Shown: positions 7,988 through 16,258 of the stretch, piece by piece
Position numbering within the stretch: the first letter of the stretch is position 1
How the letters are laid out: the number at the start of each line of letters is the position of its first letter
NCBI RefSeq assembly: GCF_012184385.1
Contig: NZ_VSRL01000001.1
Span: forward strand, 1-64,000
Reading direction: 5' to 3'
DNA: 64,000 nucleotides
Source: Lentzea indica
GTDB lineage: Bacteria > Actinomycetota > Actinomycetes > Mycobacteriales > Pseudonocardiaceae
Notes under the pieces: model-generated
Database searches by the model: none
Told to the model about the DNA's origin: nothing
What the model saw: the letters and a program-made list of their open reading frames with translations, nothing else
Position numbers and translations under genes: made by a program

Positions 7988-9202
7988 TCACCTGTACTCG
8001 CGAACCACCATGGCGGAGTTGAACCCGCCCTTGCCGCGCCCGAGCACCAGAGCGGCCTTCACCTTGCCGTGCCGTGCCTCGTTCATGACGAGGTCGATCT
8101 CGTACTCCGGCACGGGGTTCTCGACGTTGACGGTCGGCGGGATCGCGCTCCAGTAGATGGAGAGGATCGCCGACGCCACGTCCAGGGACCCACCACCGGC
8201 GAACAAACGGCCTGTCATGGTCTTCGGCGCCGTCACCGGCACGCCGTACGGCCCGAAGATCCCCTTGATCGCCTCGGCCTCGGCCTTGTCGAGCTCGGGA
8301 ATGCCTGCCGCGTCGGCGAACACCACGTCGATCTCCGAGGCGTCCATGCCGGCGTCGCGCAACGCCAGCTCGGCCGCCCGCTTCAGCCCCGGCTCCCTCG
8401 AAGGCATCCGCGAGTCGAACGTCGAGGCGTACCCGACGATCTCGCCGTAGATCCTGGTGCCGGGACGCCCTGCCGCCGACTCCGGCGTCTCCAGCACCAT
8501 GATCGCACCGCCCTCGCCCGCGACGTACCCGGAGGCGTCACGGTCGAACGGCAGGTAGGCGCGCTTCGGGTTGTTGTTGCGGGACAAGCAACCCGATGCC
8601 TGGTGCGCCACCCAGGCCCACGGGCACAGCGAAGAGTCCATGCCGCCGGTCAGGGCGAGCTGAACACCCTTGCGCAGCTGGCGCCGAGCGTGCCCGATGG
8701 AGTCGATGCCACCGGCCTGCTCGGACACCACCACCGCGCCAGGGCCGCGTGTGCCGTGGCGGATGGAGATCTGGCCCGTGTTGACCGCGTAGAACCACGC
8801 GAACGACTGGTACGCCGAAACGTACTCGGGGCCCTGGTGCCACAGCTTCTGCAGCTCGCGCTGACCGAACTCGTACCCGCCCGCCGTCGCCGCGGTGATC
8901 ACCGCGATGTCGGTGTCCGGGATGTCGTTCGGCTGCACACCGGCACCGCGCAACGCCCAGTCCGTGCCCACCAGGGTCAGCCGCGTCATGTGGTCGGTCT
9001 GCGGCAGCAGACGACCCTGCAGGTGCCGTCCTGCCTCGAAACCCGGCACCTCACCCGCGATCTTCGCCCAGTAGTTCGCGCTGTCGAACCGGGTGATCGG
9101 CTTGATCGCCGCCTCCCCGTGCAGGGTCGCCCGCCAGTACGCGGTCGGCCCCAGCCCGTTCGGCGACGCGATGCCGATTCCCGTCACCACCGCCCGAGTC
9201 AC
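7988..9202 (-). CDS. Type II PKS chain length factor (KS-beta)
   Basis: The 404-aa protein starts at GTG 9202 (VTRAVVTGIGIASPNG). It has the ketosynthase fold, but residue 162 is Gln in VVVSEQAGGID where KS-alpha has its Cys; this is the hallmark of KS-beta/CLF subunits, which form a heterodimer with KS-alpha, set chain length and decarboxylate malonyl-ACP. Its start overlaps the KS-alpha stop by 4 nt (translational coupling). Chain length cannot be read reliably from sequence by eye. Confidence 0.95.
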   Translation of the reverse strand: MTRAVVTGIGIASPNGLGPTAYWRATLHGEAAIKPITRFDSANYWAKIAGEVPGFEAGRHLQGRLLPQTDHMTRLTLVGTDWALRGAGVQPNDIPDTDIAVITAATAGGYEFGQRELQKLWHQGPEYVSAYQSFAWFYAVNTGQISIRHGTRGPGAVVVSEQAGGIDSIGHARRQLRKGVQLALTGGMDSSLCPWAWVAHQASGCLSRNNNPKRAYLPFDRDASGYVAGEGGAIMVLETPESAAGRPGTRIYGEIVGYASTFDSRMPSREPGLKRAAELALRDAGMDASEIDVVFADAAGIPELDKAEAEAIKGIFGPYGVPVTAPKTMTGRLFAGGGSLDVASAILSIYWSAIPPTVNVENPVPEYEIDLVMNEARHGKVKAALVLGRGKGGFNSAMVVREYR

Positions 9203-10467
9203 CGGCCTGCCCCTTCCACCTTTTTGAGCACCATGGCGCTCTGGAATCCACCGAAACCACTGCCCACGGTGAGGACCGTGTCGACTTTCGCCTCGCGCGC
9301 GACCAGTGGCACGTAGTCCAGGTCGCACTCGGGGTCCGGCTCGTGCAGGTTCGCCGTCGGCGGGATGAGTCCCTCCTCGAACGCCAGCAGCGAGCCGACG
9401 ATCTCCAGCGAACCGATCGCGCCGAGCGAGTGCCCGATCATGGACTTGAAGCCCGACACCGGCGTCTTGTACGCGTGCGCGCCCAGCGAACGCTTGAACG
9501 CCGCCGTCTCGTGCAGGTCATTCTGCTTGGTGCCCGAGCCGTGCGCGTTGATGTAGCCGACGTCCGTGGCGTCCGAACGTGCCTGCTTCAGCGCGATGTT
9601 GATGGCGTCGGACATCTCGATGCCCTCGGGGTGCAGGCCCGTCATGTGGTAGGCGTTGCACCGCGAGGCGAAGCCGGCGACCTCACCGTAGATGTGCGCG
9701 CCGCGAGCGCGGGCGTGCTCCAGCTCCTCGAGCACGATGATCGCGCAACCCTCGCCGAGGACCAGACCGTCGCGGGTCTTGTCGAACGGGCGGCACGCCG
9801 TGGTGGGGTCGTCGTTGCGGGTGCTGGACGCGCGGATCACGTCGAAGCACACCACGGTGATCGGGGAGAGCGGAGCCTCGGTGCCTCCGGTGACGACGAC
9901 ATCCGCGGAGCCCTCCATGATCAGCTCGGCGGCGTACCCCACCGAGTCGAGACCGGAGGTGCAGCCCGTGGAGACCACGGAGACCGGGCCTTCCGCGCCG
10001 ACCGTCCACGCCAGCTCCGTCGCCATCGAGGACGGAGTGAAGTAGTCGTAGAGGTGCGGGACGGCGTAGGACTGGTCGACCTCCCAGTACTTGCCCCTGT
10101 CGGAGCCGACGATGAACTCACGCTCCAGCGAGGTCGTGCAACCGACCGCGGTGCCGAGCGAGACACCGATGCGGCCGGGGTCGAGCTGGTCGAACTCGAT
10201 TCCCGAGTCGGCCAGCGCCTCACGGCCCGCGACGACAGCGAACTGCGCGGCACGGTCGAGCCTGCGGATCTCCTGCGGCGTAAGGCCTTCGCGCACGGGG
10301 TCGAAGTCTGCTTCCCCCGCCATGCGAGAACGGTACGGAGACGCGTCGAAGTGCGTGATGATGCGAGTCGCCGTACGCCCTTCGGACAGCAGTTTCCAAT
10401 ACGCCTTCGTTCCGATGCCACCAGGTGCGACCACGCCCACCCCGGTGATGACGGCGCGACGACTCAT
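9199..10467 (-). CDS. Type II PKS ketosynthase (KS-alpha)
   Basis: The 422-aa protein starts MSRRAVITGVGVVAPGG at ATG 10467; the open frame extends far upstream, but only over other genes. Catalytic residues are visible: Cys169 in VVSTGCTSGLD, His309 in INAHGSGT and His346 in MIGHSLGA. With KS-beta and ACP it forms the minimal PKS that builds the poly-beta-keto chain. The start overlaps by 4 nt the stop of the citramalate-synthase-like gene, so three consecutive genes are translationally coupled. Confidence 0.97.
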   Translation of the reverse strand: MSRRAVITGVGVVAPGGIGTKAYWKLLSEGRTATRIITHFDASPYRSRMAGEADFDPVREGLTPQEIRRLDRAAQFAVVAGREALADSGIEFDQLDPGRIGVSLGTAVGCTTSLEREFIVGSDRGKYWEVDQSYAVPHLYDYFTPSSMATELAWTVGAEGPVSVVSTGCTSGLDSVGYAAELIMEGSADVVVTGGTEAPLSPITVVCFDVIRASSTRNDDPTTACRPFDKTRDGLVLGEGCAIIVLEELEHARARGAHIYGEVAGFASRCNAYHMTGLHPEGIEMSDAINIALKQARSDATDVGYINAHGSGTKQNDLHETAAFKRSLGAHAYKTPVSGFKSMIGHSLGAIGSLEIVGSLLAFEEGLIPPTANLHEPDPECDLDYVPLVAREAKVDTVLTVGSGFGGFQSAMVLKKVEGAGR

Positions 10468-11177
10468 CGGACACCTCCAATCGCGGTCTGTGCGGACATG
10501 GTCTGCTCCAATCTCGGACAGGGCACGGGAGCGATACCTGTTTCTGCCGAATGCACCGATGGTGGAACGGCCCGATCGAGGCCACCTCGAACGACGGCGT
10601 AGAACCCCTGTACGAGTCCAGCCCCCGCATCCGCGGCGAACAGCTGCTTCGCCGAGGAACCGCCGTCGTCGTGACAACCAAAACCAAGGGGCACACCGGT
10701 TTCCGCGACCACCTCGACGATCTCGCCGATCTGGTCCGGCCACAGCTTGCCCGCTGTGTCGTGCAGCAACACGGTTTCCGCCCCAGCCTCCGCGGCCGTC
10801 AGCACGACCTCGAGCGCGTGCTCGGGGTCGATCAGCCAGCCGTCGAAGAAGTCCCGCGCCTCGACGATCACTCGCCGTTCGGCGCGCACGAGTTGACGCA
10901 CGGCCTCCCGTACGACCGAGAAGCCGTGCCCTTGCACAACTATTGCCACCGCGGGGGTTTCCGCGGCGATCAGTGCCGTGAGGTCCTCCGCACCGCCGGA
11001 CGCGATGAGGGTGGCCGTCCGCAACCGGAGCTCGATCGAGGCCCGGTGGTAGAACCATCGACCCGGCCGGCCTCCGTCGACGAACGTGACTCCGAGCGCG
11101 TCGAGGCGCCGCGCCGCGACCAGTCTGTCCGAAATGGACAGGCTGGTGCGACGCAGCGAGATGTCGTAGAGCTTCAT
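10464..11177 (-). CDS. Truncated, degenerate citramalate-synthase-like (HMGL/DRE-TIM) protein
   Basis: This 237-aa protein follows the CimA/LeuA2 TIM barrel along its length: LYDISLRR, RRLDALGVTFVDGG, IVEARDFFDGWLIDPEHAL, LLHDTAGKLWPDQIGEIV and the CHDDGG region. Key features are missing. The conserved TLRDG box is SLRRT (Arg10 where the catalytic Asp sits), and the metal-binding HxH is reduced to GCH (His169 only). The C-terminal dimer or regulatory half of normal 500-aa enzymes is absent. It is probably not an active acyl-CoA condensing enzyme; a scaffold, lyase-like or new activity is possible. It is coupled by a 4-nt overlap to KS-alpha and abuts the 61-aa gene upstream. Confidence 0.75.
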   Translation of the reverse strand: MKLYDISLRRTSLSISDRLVAARRLDALGVTFVDGGRPGRWFYHRASIELRLRTATLIASGGAEDLTALIAAETPAVAIVVQGHGFSVVREAVRQLVRAERRVIVEARDFFDGWLIDPEHALEVVLTAAEAGAETVLLHDTAGKLWPDQIGEIVEVVAETGVPLGFGCHDDGGSSAKQLFAADAGAGLVQGFYAVVRGGLDRAVPPSVHSAETGIAPVPCPRLEQTMSAQTAIGGVR

Positions 11178-11363
11178 CTAGAACCCCGACAGCAGTACGC
11201 GGGAGGCCTCGATCTCGTAAGCACAGGGCGCCACCTCGGAGGGACATCCCTTGCGCTGGTGCTCGACCGCGGCTTTCTCCAGGTACATCGACACCACGTA
11301 CAGCCCGTTGCGGCCCGCGGCACGGGCCGCGGCGGTCAGCAGGTCCACGCCGGCCAACGCCAT
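11178..11363 (-). CDS. 61-aa orphan protein of the PKS operon
   Basis: The protein begins MALAGVDLLTAAARAAGRNG and has two Cys residues (GCPSEVAPCAYEIEA). It sits between the aromatase and citramalate-synthase-like genes; its TAG stop directly abuts the ATG of the latter, so the spacing supports a real, co-translated gene. The first half could form amphipathic helix. I do not recognise a family. It may be a partner of the degenerate CimA-like protein. Confidence 0.55.
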   Translation of the reverse strand: MALAGVDLLTAAARAAGRNGLYVVSMYLEKAAVEHQRKGCPSEVAPCAYEIEASRVLLSGF

Positions 11364-11407
11364 CGCCCATCACCCCAAACGAATCAGGCCTGCGAGCAGG
11401 CCGGAGG

Positions 11408-12343
11408 TCAGCCGTTCTCGGCGAACTCCTTCGCGTGCCGCAGCGTCGTGAGGCTGTTCGTGCCCAACGCGTGGCGGATCAGTTCACGAGCGCGCTCGAC
11501 CGTCCCGTCAGGACCGAGCACCTCCGTCACGACCTCGGGACGAATGACGACGGTGTGGTGCGAGGTCGCCTCGACGCCCGCCTCGATGCCATCGCCGATG
11601 TCCCTGAGCGTCCACCGGCCGACGTGCGCGGCCATGATCGGCGGCGTCCTGGTCTGCTTGTAGACGATCGTGTCGTGCGGAGAACACACCCGCACGGAGT
11701 GGGTCGTGTGGATGGAGCCGTCCGGGCTGCGCGTGTCCATCTCCATGGACTGCACACCGGTCACGGCCTCGGTGAGGTCGAGCCGGGCGACGTGCGGCAG
11801 CCGCTGCGGCCACAGGTCCGACCGGTACAGGAACTCGTAGACGTCCTTGCGGGTCGCGTGGATCGTGATGCTGTCCGAGAACGACAGGACGTACTTGTCG
11901 TAGTCGTCGCCGAGCTCGGCGGCGCGCTTGAGCGCCGCGAGCTCGGCGTCGCTGTTGTTGTTCACCGCCTTCAGCACGACGTCGACGGCTTCCGGCTGCG
12001 CGGTGGTGAAGTGGTGCAGGAGGTCGACGCGGGTGGCCGAGTCGGCGATCGGCACGATGCGCCACTCCCCTCCCATCGACTTCACCGGCGCGGCCGAACG
12101 CTCCTGCTCGAACTTGACGTGCAGGTTCGCCGAGTCCAGCTCACGGCGTGACGTCCACGTGCGCACGTCACCGTTGGCGAAGGCGTGCAGCCGCAGCCGC
12201 TCGGTCGCCCCGTCGCGTTCGAACACCTCGGCGTGCACCGTGGGCCCGAAGGTGTACGGCCAGCGCGTCACGTCCGCGACCAGGTCGTACACCACCTTGG
12301 CGGGAGCACCGATCATGACCGTGTGCGTGGTGGTGTGCGTCAT
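11408..12343 (-). CDS. Didomain polyketide aromatase/cyclase (SRPBCC x2)
   Basis: 311 aa from ATG 12343 (MTHTTTHTVMIGAPAKVVYDL). Two START/SRPBCC-like helix-grip domains are visible: residues about 1-150 (VADVTRWPYTFGPTVHAEVFER) and about 155-305 (HATRKDVYEFLYRSDLWPQRLPHVARLDL). Such didomain proteins (ActVII type) fold and aromatise the first ring of chains already reduced at C-9, which fits the ActIII-like ketoreductase at 40748. It lies 33 nt downstream of the ACP gene in the same operon. Confidence 0.92.
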   Translation of the reverse strand: MTHTTTHTVMIGAPAKVVYDLVADVTRWPYTFGPTVHAEVFERDGATERLRLHAFANGDVRTWTSRRELDSANLHVKFEQERSAAPVKSMGGEWRIVPIADSATRVDLLHHFTTAQPEAVDVVLKAVNNNSDAELAALKRAAELGDDYDKYVLSFSDSITIHATRKDVYEFLYRSDLWPQRLPHVARLDLTEAVTGVQSMEMDTRSPDGSIHTTHSVRVCSPHDTIVYKQTRTPPIMAAHVGRWTLRDIGDGIEAGVEATSHHTVVIRPEVVTEVLGPDGTVERARELIRHALGTNSLTTLRHAKEFAENG

Positions 12344-12376
12344 GTCCCCGTGTCTCCGTTCTCGGCTCACCGGCGG

Positions 12377-12628
12377 TCAGGCCGCGAGGTCGCCGTTGAC
12401 CTTGGCCAGCAGTTCGCGCGGGGTCTCGATGTCCGCGAGTTCGTCGTCGCCGACACCGACGCCGTACCGGCGCTTGATCAGCGCCACCGTCTCCAGCAGG
12501 GCCAGCGAGTCGAAGCCCAGCTCGAGGAACGGAGTGTCGAGAATGTCCTGGCCGGCCTTGAACGAGTCGTCCTCGCCGGCGGCCTCGTTGAGAATCTCCT
12601 TGAGACCCTCGATGGTCAGTGCGCTCAC
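12377..12628 (-). CDS. Acyl carrier protein of the type II PKS
   Basis: An 83-aa ACP starting at GTG 12628 (SALTIEGLKEILNEAAG) after an AGGAAAGG ribosome site. The phosphopantetheine site is Ser41 in LELGFDSLALLE. It is the first gene of the minimal-PKS operon, ahead of the aromatase and ketosynthases; the usual order in type II clusters is KS-alpha, KS-beta, ACP. Confidence 0.95.
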   Translation of the reverse strand: MSALTIEGLKEILNEAAGEDDSFKAGQDILDTPFLELGFDSLALLETVALIKRRYGVGVGDDELADIETPRELLAKVNGDLAA

Positions 12629-12754
12629 GGCTTTTTTCCTTTCCTCACCGGGCGTTTCCGCGCGCCCACAAAGTGAGGTTGCCAGCACGCACTGGTAGTC
12701 CAGTGGAGGTTTCCTCGAACATCTCGGCGAGAAGTCGTTGCCCACAACGAAAAA

Positions 12755-12783
12755 CGGCCCGCACCACAGTGTGGCGCGGGCCG
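12755..12783 (-). terminator. Terminator of the SARP gene
   Basis: A 14-bp stem with one mismatch (CGGCCCGCACCACA with TGTGGCGCGGGCCG). On the minus strand it is followed by TTTTTCG. It separates the SARP gene from the ACP operon, whose promoter must lie in 12629-12754. Confidence 0.8.
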
Positions 12784-12795
12784 CTGGAGTCTGAA

Positions 12796-13605
12796 TCAGG
12801 CCAGAAGTCCTTGCAGCTGTCGGGCTTCCGCTCGGTCCAGGCGCGGGTCGGAGGTGACGATCGCGTGCTGCAACTGCTGCAGGCGCGCCGACGGCTCGAC
12901 ACCGAGCTCGTCGACGAGCGTGCGCCGCAACGCCCTGAACGCGTCCAGCGCCTGCCACTGCCGTCCCGCGCGGAACAGCGAGATCATGTATTGCGCGCAC
13001 AGGTGCTCGTTCATCGGGTGCTGCACGGTCAGCACGGCGAGCTCGCTGAGCAGCGACTTGTGCTTGCCCATCCGCATGTCCGCCTCGATGCGCGTCTCCA
13101 GCACACCGAGCCGTGCCTCCTCCAGGCGCACGATCTCGACGCCGAGCGGCATGCCCGGCCGGACGTCGACGATGGCGGGCCCGCGCCACATCTCCAGCGC
13201 CGAGCGCAGCAGCCGCGACGCGGCCGCGTAGTCGTCCGCCTCGTAGGCGTTGTGGCCGGCGCGGGCGAGACGCTCGAACTCGTGCACGTCGACGGCCTCC
13301 TCCGGCACGTCGAGCAGGTAGCCGCCGTAGCGGGTGACCAGCACCTCCTTGGCGCCGCTCTCGTCGGACGAGGCCAGCGCCTCACCGATCAGCCTGCGCA
13401 GCTGCAGGATGTAGGTCTGCAACGTGGTGCGTGCGCTGCGCGGCGGGCGGTCGTCCCACAGCTCCTCGATCAGCGTCGGCACGGACACCACCGAGCCGGA
13501 GTGCAGCGCGAGCAGTGCCAGGATCTGCCGCGGCTTGGCCGCTGACGGCGTCACCGAGCGACCGTTCACCTTGGCCTCGACCGGCCCCAGGACCTTGATC
13601 TGCAT
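12796..13605 (-). CDS. SARP-family pathway activator (copy 1)
   Basis: This 269-aa protein starts MQIKVLGPVEAKVNGRSV. Residues about 1-95 form an OmpR-like winged helix (KPRQILALLALHSG, PRSARTTLQTYILQLRR) and about 100-260 a bacterial transcriptional activation domain (WRGPAIVDV, RADM-type helices, LVDELGVEPSARLQQL). Small SARPs of this type activate antibiotic clusters by binding direct repeats near -35. It closely resembles copy 2 at 48711. It is divergent from the RiPP precursor gene and upstream of the PKS operon, either of which it could control. Confidence 0.92.
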   Translation of the reverse strand: MQIKVLGPVEAKVNGRSVTPSAAKPRQILALLALHSGSVVSVPTLIEELWDDRPPRSARTTLQTYILQLRRLIGEALASSDESGAKEVLVTRYGGYLLDVPEEAVDVHEFERLARAGHNAYEADDYAAASRLLRSALEMWRGPAIVDVRPGMPLGVEIVRLEEARLGVLETRIEADMRMGKHKSLLSELAVLTVQHPMNEHLCAQYMISLFRAGRQWQALDAFRALRRTLVDELGVEPSARLQQLQHAIVTSDPRLDRAEARQLQGLLA

Positions 13606-13814
13606 CGCCGTCCCTCCTTCTGCTCGAACCATTGGATCAGTGTGATCCGCTGGTCGGGGCGGCGTTAGTGCCTCAGCCATCGATCTCGGGTGAGTTCTCC
13701 CCGGTGCGGGTATGAGAACTTCATACCGGGGCGCATTAGCCGGTAACTACCGGTCCATTACCGCTGGTCGGCACGATTACTCACAACAATCGACCGCAAA
13801 CATCGGAGATGCGC
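13606..13814. promoter_or_regulatory. Divergent control region, SARP copy 1 / RiPP operon
   Basis: This 209-base spacer must hold both divergent promoters. I see an inverted repeat GTATGA-5-TCATAC (13710-13726) embedded in CGGGTATGA/TCATACCGG, and a nearby pair CCGGTA/ACCGGT. GGAG at 13805-13808 is the ribosome site for ATG 13815. No convincing -10/-35 pair is assigned. Confidence 0.4.
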
Positions 13815-14000
13815 ATGTACCCCACCGTCACCGTGGAGCACCTGGCTTCCGTCACCGCCGCCGACGACTCCGACGACATGAAGATCTACGAGTTCGACCG
13901 TGAAGCCACGATGGACTGGACGACCTGGATCGTCCCCAGCTGCGGCTGGACCTCGCCCGGCGACCGTTTCAAGGCCCAGGTAGAGATCCTCGCCGCATGA
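13815..14000 (+). CDS. Candidate RiPP (azol(in)e-type) precursor peptide
   Basis: A 61-aa peptide beginning MYPTVTVEHLASVTA. GGAG at 13805-13808 is 6 bases before ATG 13815, whereas the first ATG (13809) touches it, so 13815 is chosen. The N-terminal half is acidic (TAADDSDDMKIYEFDRE), as leader peptides often are. It is followed by a cluster of cyclisable residues in ATMDWTTWIVPSCGWTSPGD: one Cys, four Thr and two Ser within 20 residues, plus three Trp. A tail DRFKAQVEILAA follows and may be a follower sequence or part of the core. The gene overlaps the cyclodehydratase by 4 nt (ATGA). I recognise no known natural product core in it. Confidence 0.7.
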   Translation: MYPTVTVEHLASVTAADDSDDMKIYEFDREATMDWTTWIVPSCGWTSPGDRFKAQVEILAA

Positions 14001-16258
14001 GACACGACCTGGTCGGACTGGGCGAGCAGCGCATCGGGTTCAAACGACATCTCCGGCCGCAGATAGTGCAGGGTGAAGCCGTTTACCTCTTCGGGGAGTC
14101 CGGGGTCACGGCCATTGCGGGCACCCACGTCGAGTCACTGGCGACGTTGCTCGACGGCACCCGCGATCTCGCCGCACTGCTGCGCGACGCTCCCACCGAT
14201 CTGACCGCCGACAAGGTGGAGAGCATGCTCACGCGGCTCGCCGCGGCGGGACTGATCGGCAGGCGGGGCACGGAGGACGGTTCGGCCACTACGGAGGCCT
14301 CGCTCGCGTACTGGGACGCGGCGGGTCTCGATCCCGCGGACGCGGTGACGGCGACAACGACGTCGCTCGTCTCCGTCGTCGCGATCGGCGACATCGATCG
14401 TGACGCGCTCGTGGAAGCCTTGCACCGCAACGGACTCACGGTCACCTCGGGGAGTGGTGACCTGACGGTCGTGGCGTGTGCGGACTACCTGGCACCTGAG
14501 CTCCGCGACATCGACGAGGCACATCGCGCCGCCGGCACCCCGTGGTTGCTGGTCAAACCGGTCGGCGCGCAGGTGTGCGTGGGGCCGTTCGTCACCCCGG
14601 GTGACGGCCCGTGCTGGCGTTGCCTGGCCACCCGCCTCTCGGCGAACCGGAAGGCGGAGGCCCACGTGCGAGCGCGGTGCGGACAGAGTGGTCCGGCACC
14701 GCGCCCCGTCATCGGACTGCCGTCGCTGCACGCGACGGCGCTCGACATCGCGTCGGTCGAGGCGACGAAGTGGCTAGCGGGAATCCGCCACGAGGCGCAG
14801 CGGTCGATCTGGAACTACGACAGCCTGACCATGAAGGTCACGCAGCACGAGGTGCGGCACCGTCCGCAGTGTTCCGGCTGCGGCGACCCGGAAGTCGTCG
14901 CGCGCAGGGCGTTCGAGCCGGTCACGCTGACGAGTCGCGTGAAGCGCTCCTGCGAGGGCGGCGGCCACCGGTCGTCGTCCCCGCAAGAGCTGCTCGACAC
15001 CTACCGGCACCTCATCGGACCGGTCACCGGCGTCGTGCAGGAGATCCGCCGCAACGAGGGCGGGCCGGCCTTCTTCAACTCGTTCGTGTCCGGCTCGAAC
15101 GTCGCGGCCGCCGGCGAGGGCGTCGAAGGGCTGCGTTCGTCGCTGCGAGCCGACACCGGAGGCAAGGGCGTGACGCCGCTCGACGCCCAGGTCGGTGCGC
15201 TCTGCGAGGCCGTGGAACGACGCAGCGGCACCTGGTTCGGCGAAGAGGCTCGGGTGAGCGGCAGCTACGCCTCGCTCGGCGGCCTCGCGATCCACCCCGA
15301 CACCGTGCAGCAGTACCACCCGCGCCAGTTCGACGACCGTGAGGCGTGGAACGCGAAACACTCGGCGTTCCAGCACGTCACCACTCCGTTCGACGAGAAC
15401 GAGGTGATGGACTGGACCCCGCTGTGGTCGCTCACCGAACGACGGCACAAGTTCCTGCCGACCGGCATGCTCTACTTCGGCGCCCCCTGCCCCCCGAGTG
15501 TCACGTCGGACTCCAACGGCTGCGCCGCCGGCAGCAGCCTGGAGGACGCGGTGCTGCAAGGGCTGCTCGAGCTGGTCGAACGGGATGCGGTCGCCATCTG
15601 GTGGTACAACCGCACGCCGATGCCTGCCGTGGACCTGGACTCGTTCCACGACGCGTGGGTCGACGAGTGCCGCGAGGTGCACGCGAGCCTCGGTCGCGAT
15701 GTGTGGCTGCTCGACGTCACGGCCGACCTGGGCGTGCCGGTGATGGTGGCCGTGTCGCGGTCCACCAGCGGCCCTCGTGAGGACATCATGCTCGGCTGTG
15801 GCGCGCACCTGGACCCGCGGATCGCCGCACGACGGGCGCTCACGGAGCTGAACCAGTGCATGCCGATGATCTGCGGGCAGGTCCGGCTGGACGCGTTCGA
15901 CGTCGACACCAGGAACTGGTTCGAGCACACCCGCCTCGACGAGCAGCCGTGGCTGGCCCCGGACCCCGCCGAGCCGCAGCGGGACGTGTTCCACCACGGC
16001 TACCAGCACCGGAGCGACCTGTCCGACGACATCCGCGCGATCCAGGGCACACTGGAGGCCCATGGGATGGAACTCCTGGTGCTCGACCAGACCAGGCCCG
16101 ACATCGGGCTTCCCGTCGTCAGGGTCGTCGTGCCGGGACTGCGGCACTTCTGGTCGAGATTCGCTCAAGGGCGCCTCTACGACGTACCGGTACAACTGGG
16201 TCGACTGGACCGACCTCGCCGATACGAAGAGCTCAACCCGATCCCGTTGTTCATGTGA
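13997..16258 (+). CDS. Fused E1-like / YcaO cyclodehydratase
   Basis: A 753-aa fusion. The N-terminal half (about 1-330) is the E1/ocin-ThiF-like leader-binding partner; it has two CxxC pairs (PCWRCLATRL and QCSGCGDP) that would hold the structural zinc. The C-terminal half is a YcaO domain with ATP-site motifs DAQVGALCEAVERRSG and LLELVERDAVAIWWYNR. The chain ends NPIPLFM, a short form of the Pro-rich tail used by azoline cyclodehydratases. Such enzymes use ATP to turn Cys, Ser or Thr of a precursor into thiazoline or oxazoline. The 4-nt overlaps with the precursor and the next gene show a tight operon. Confidence 0.9.
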   Translation: MRHDLVGLGEQRIGFKRHLRPQIVQGEAVYLFGESGVTAIAGTHVESLATLLDGTRDLAALLRDAPTDLTADKVESMLTRLAAAGLIGRRGTEDGSATTEASLAYWDAAGLDPADAVTATTTSLVSVVAIGDIDRDALVEALHRNGLTVTSGSGDLTVVACADYLAPELRDIDEAHRAAGTPWLLVKPVGAQVCVGPFVTPGDGPCWRCLATRLSANRKAEAHVRARCGQSGPAPRPVIGLPSLHATALDIASVEATKWLAGIRHEAQRSIWNYDSLTMKVTQHEVRHRPQCSGCGDPEVVARRAFEPVTLTSRVKRSCEGGGHRSSSPQELLDTYRHLIGPVTGVVQEIRRNEGGPAFFNSFVSGSNVAAAGEGVEGLRSSLRADTGGKGVTPLDAQVGALCEAVERRSGTWFGEEARVSGSYASLGGLAIHPDTVQQYHPRQFDDREAWNAKHSAFQHVTTPFDENEVMDWTPLWSLTERRHKFLPTGMLYFGAPCPPSVTSDSNGCAAGSSLEDAVLQGLLELVERDAVAIWWYNRTPMPAVDLDSFHDAWVDECREVHASLGRDVWLLDVTADLGVPVMVAVSRSTSGPREDIMLGCGAHLDPRIAARRALTELNQCMPMICGQVRLDAFDVDTRNWFEHTRLDEQPWLAPDPAEPQRDVFHHGYQHRSDLSDDIRAIQGTLEAHGMELLVLDQTRPDIGLPVVRVVVPGLRHFWSRFAQGRLYDVPVQLGRLDRPRRYEELNPIPLFM

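Noticed and set aside
9199..11373. A single 724-codon frame covering KS-alpha and all upstream sequence
   Set aside because: Only the part after 10467 is ketosynthase; the rest overlaps the CimA-like and 61-aa genes in another frame and has the Arg/Gly-rich character of a shadow frame.
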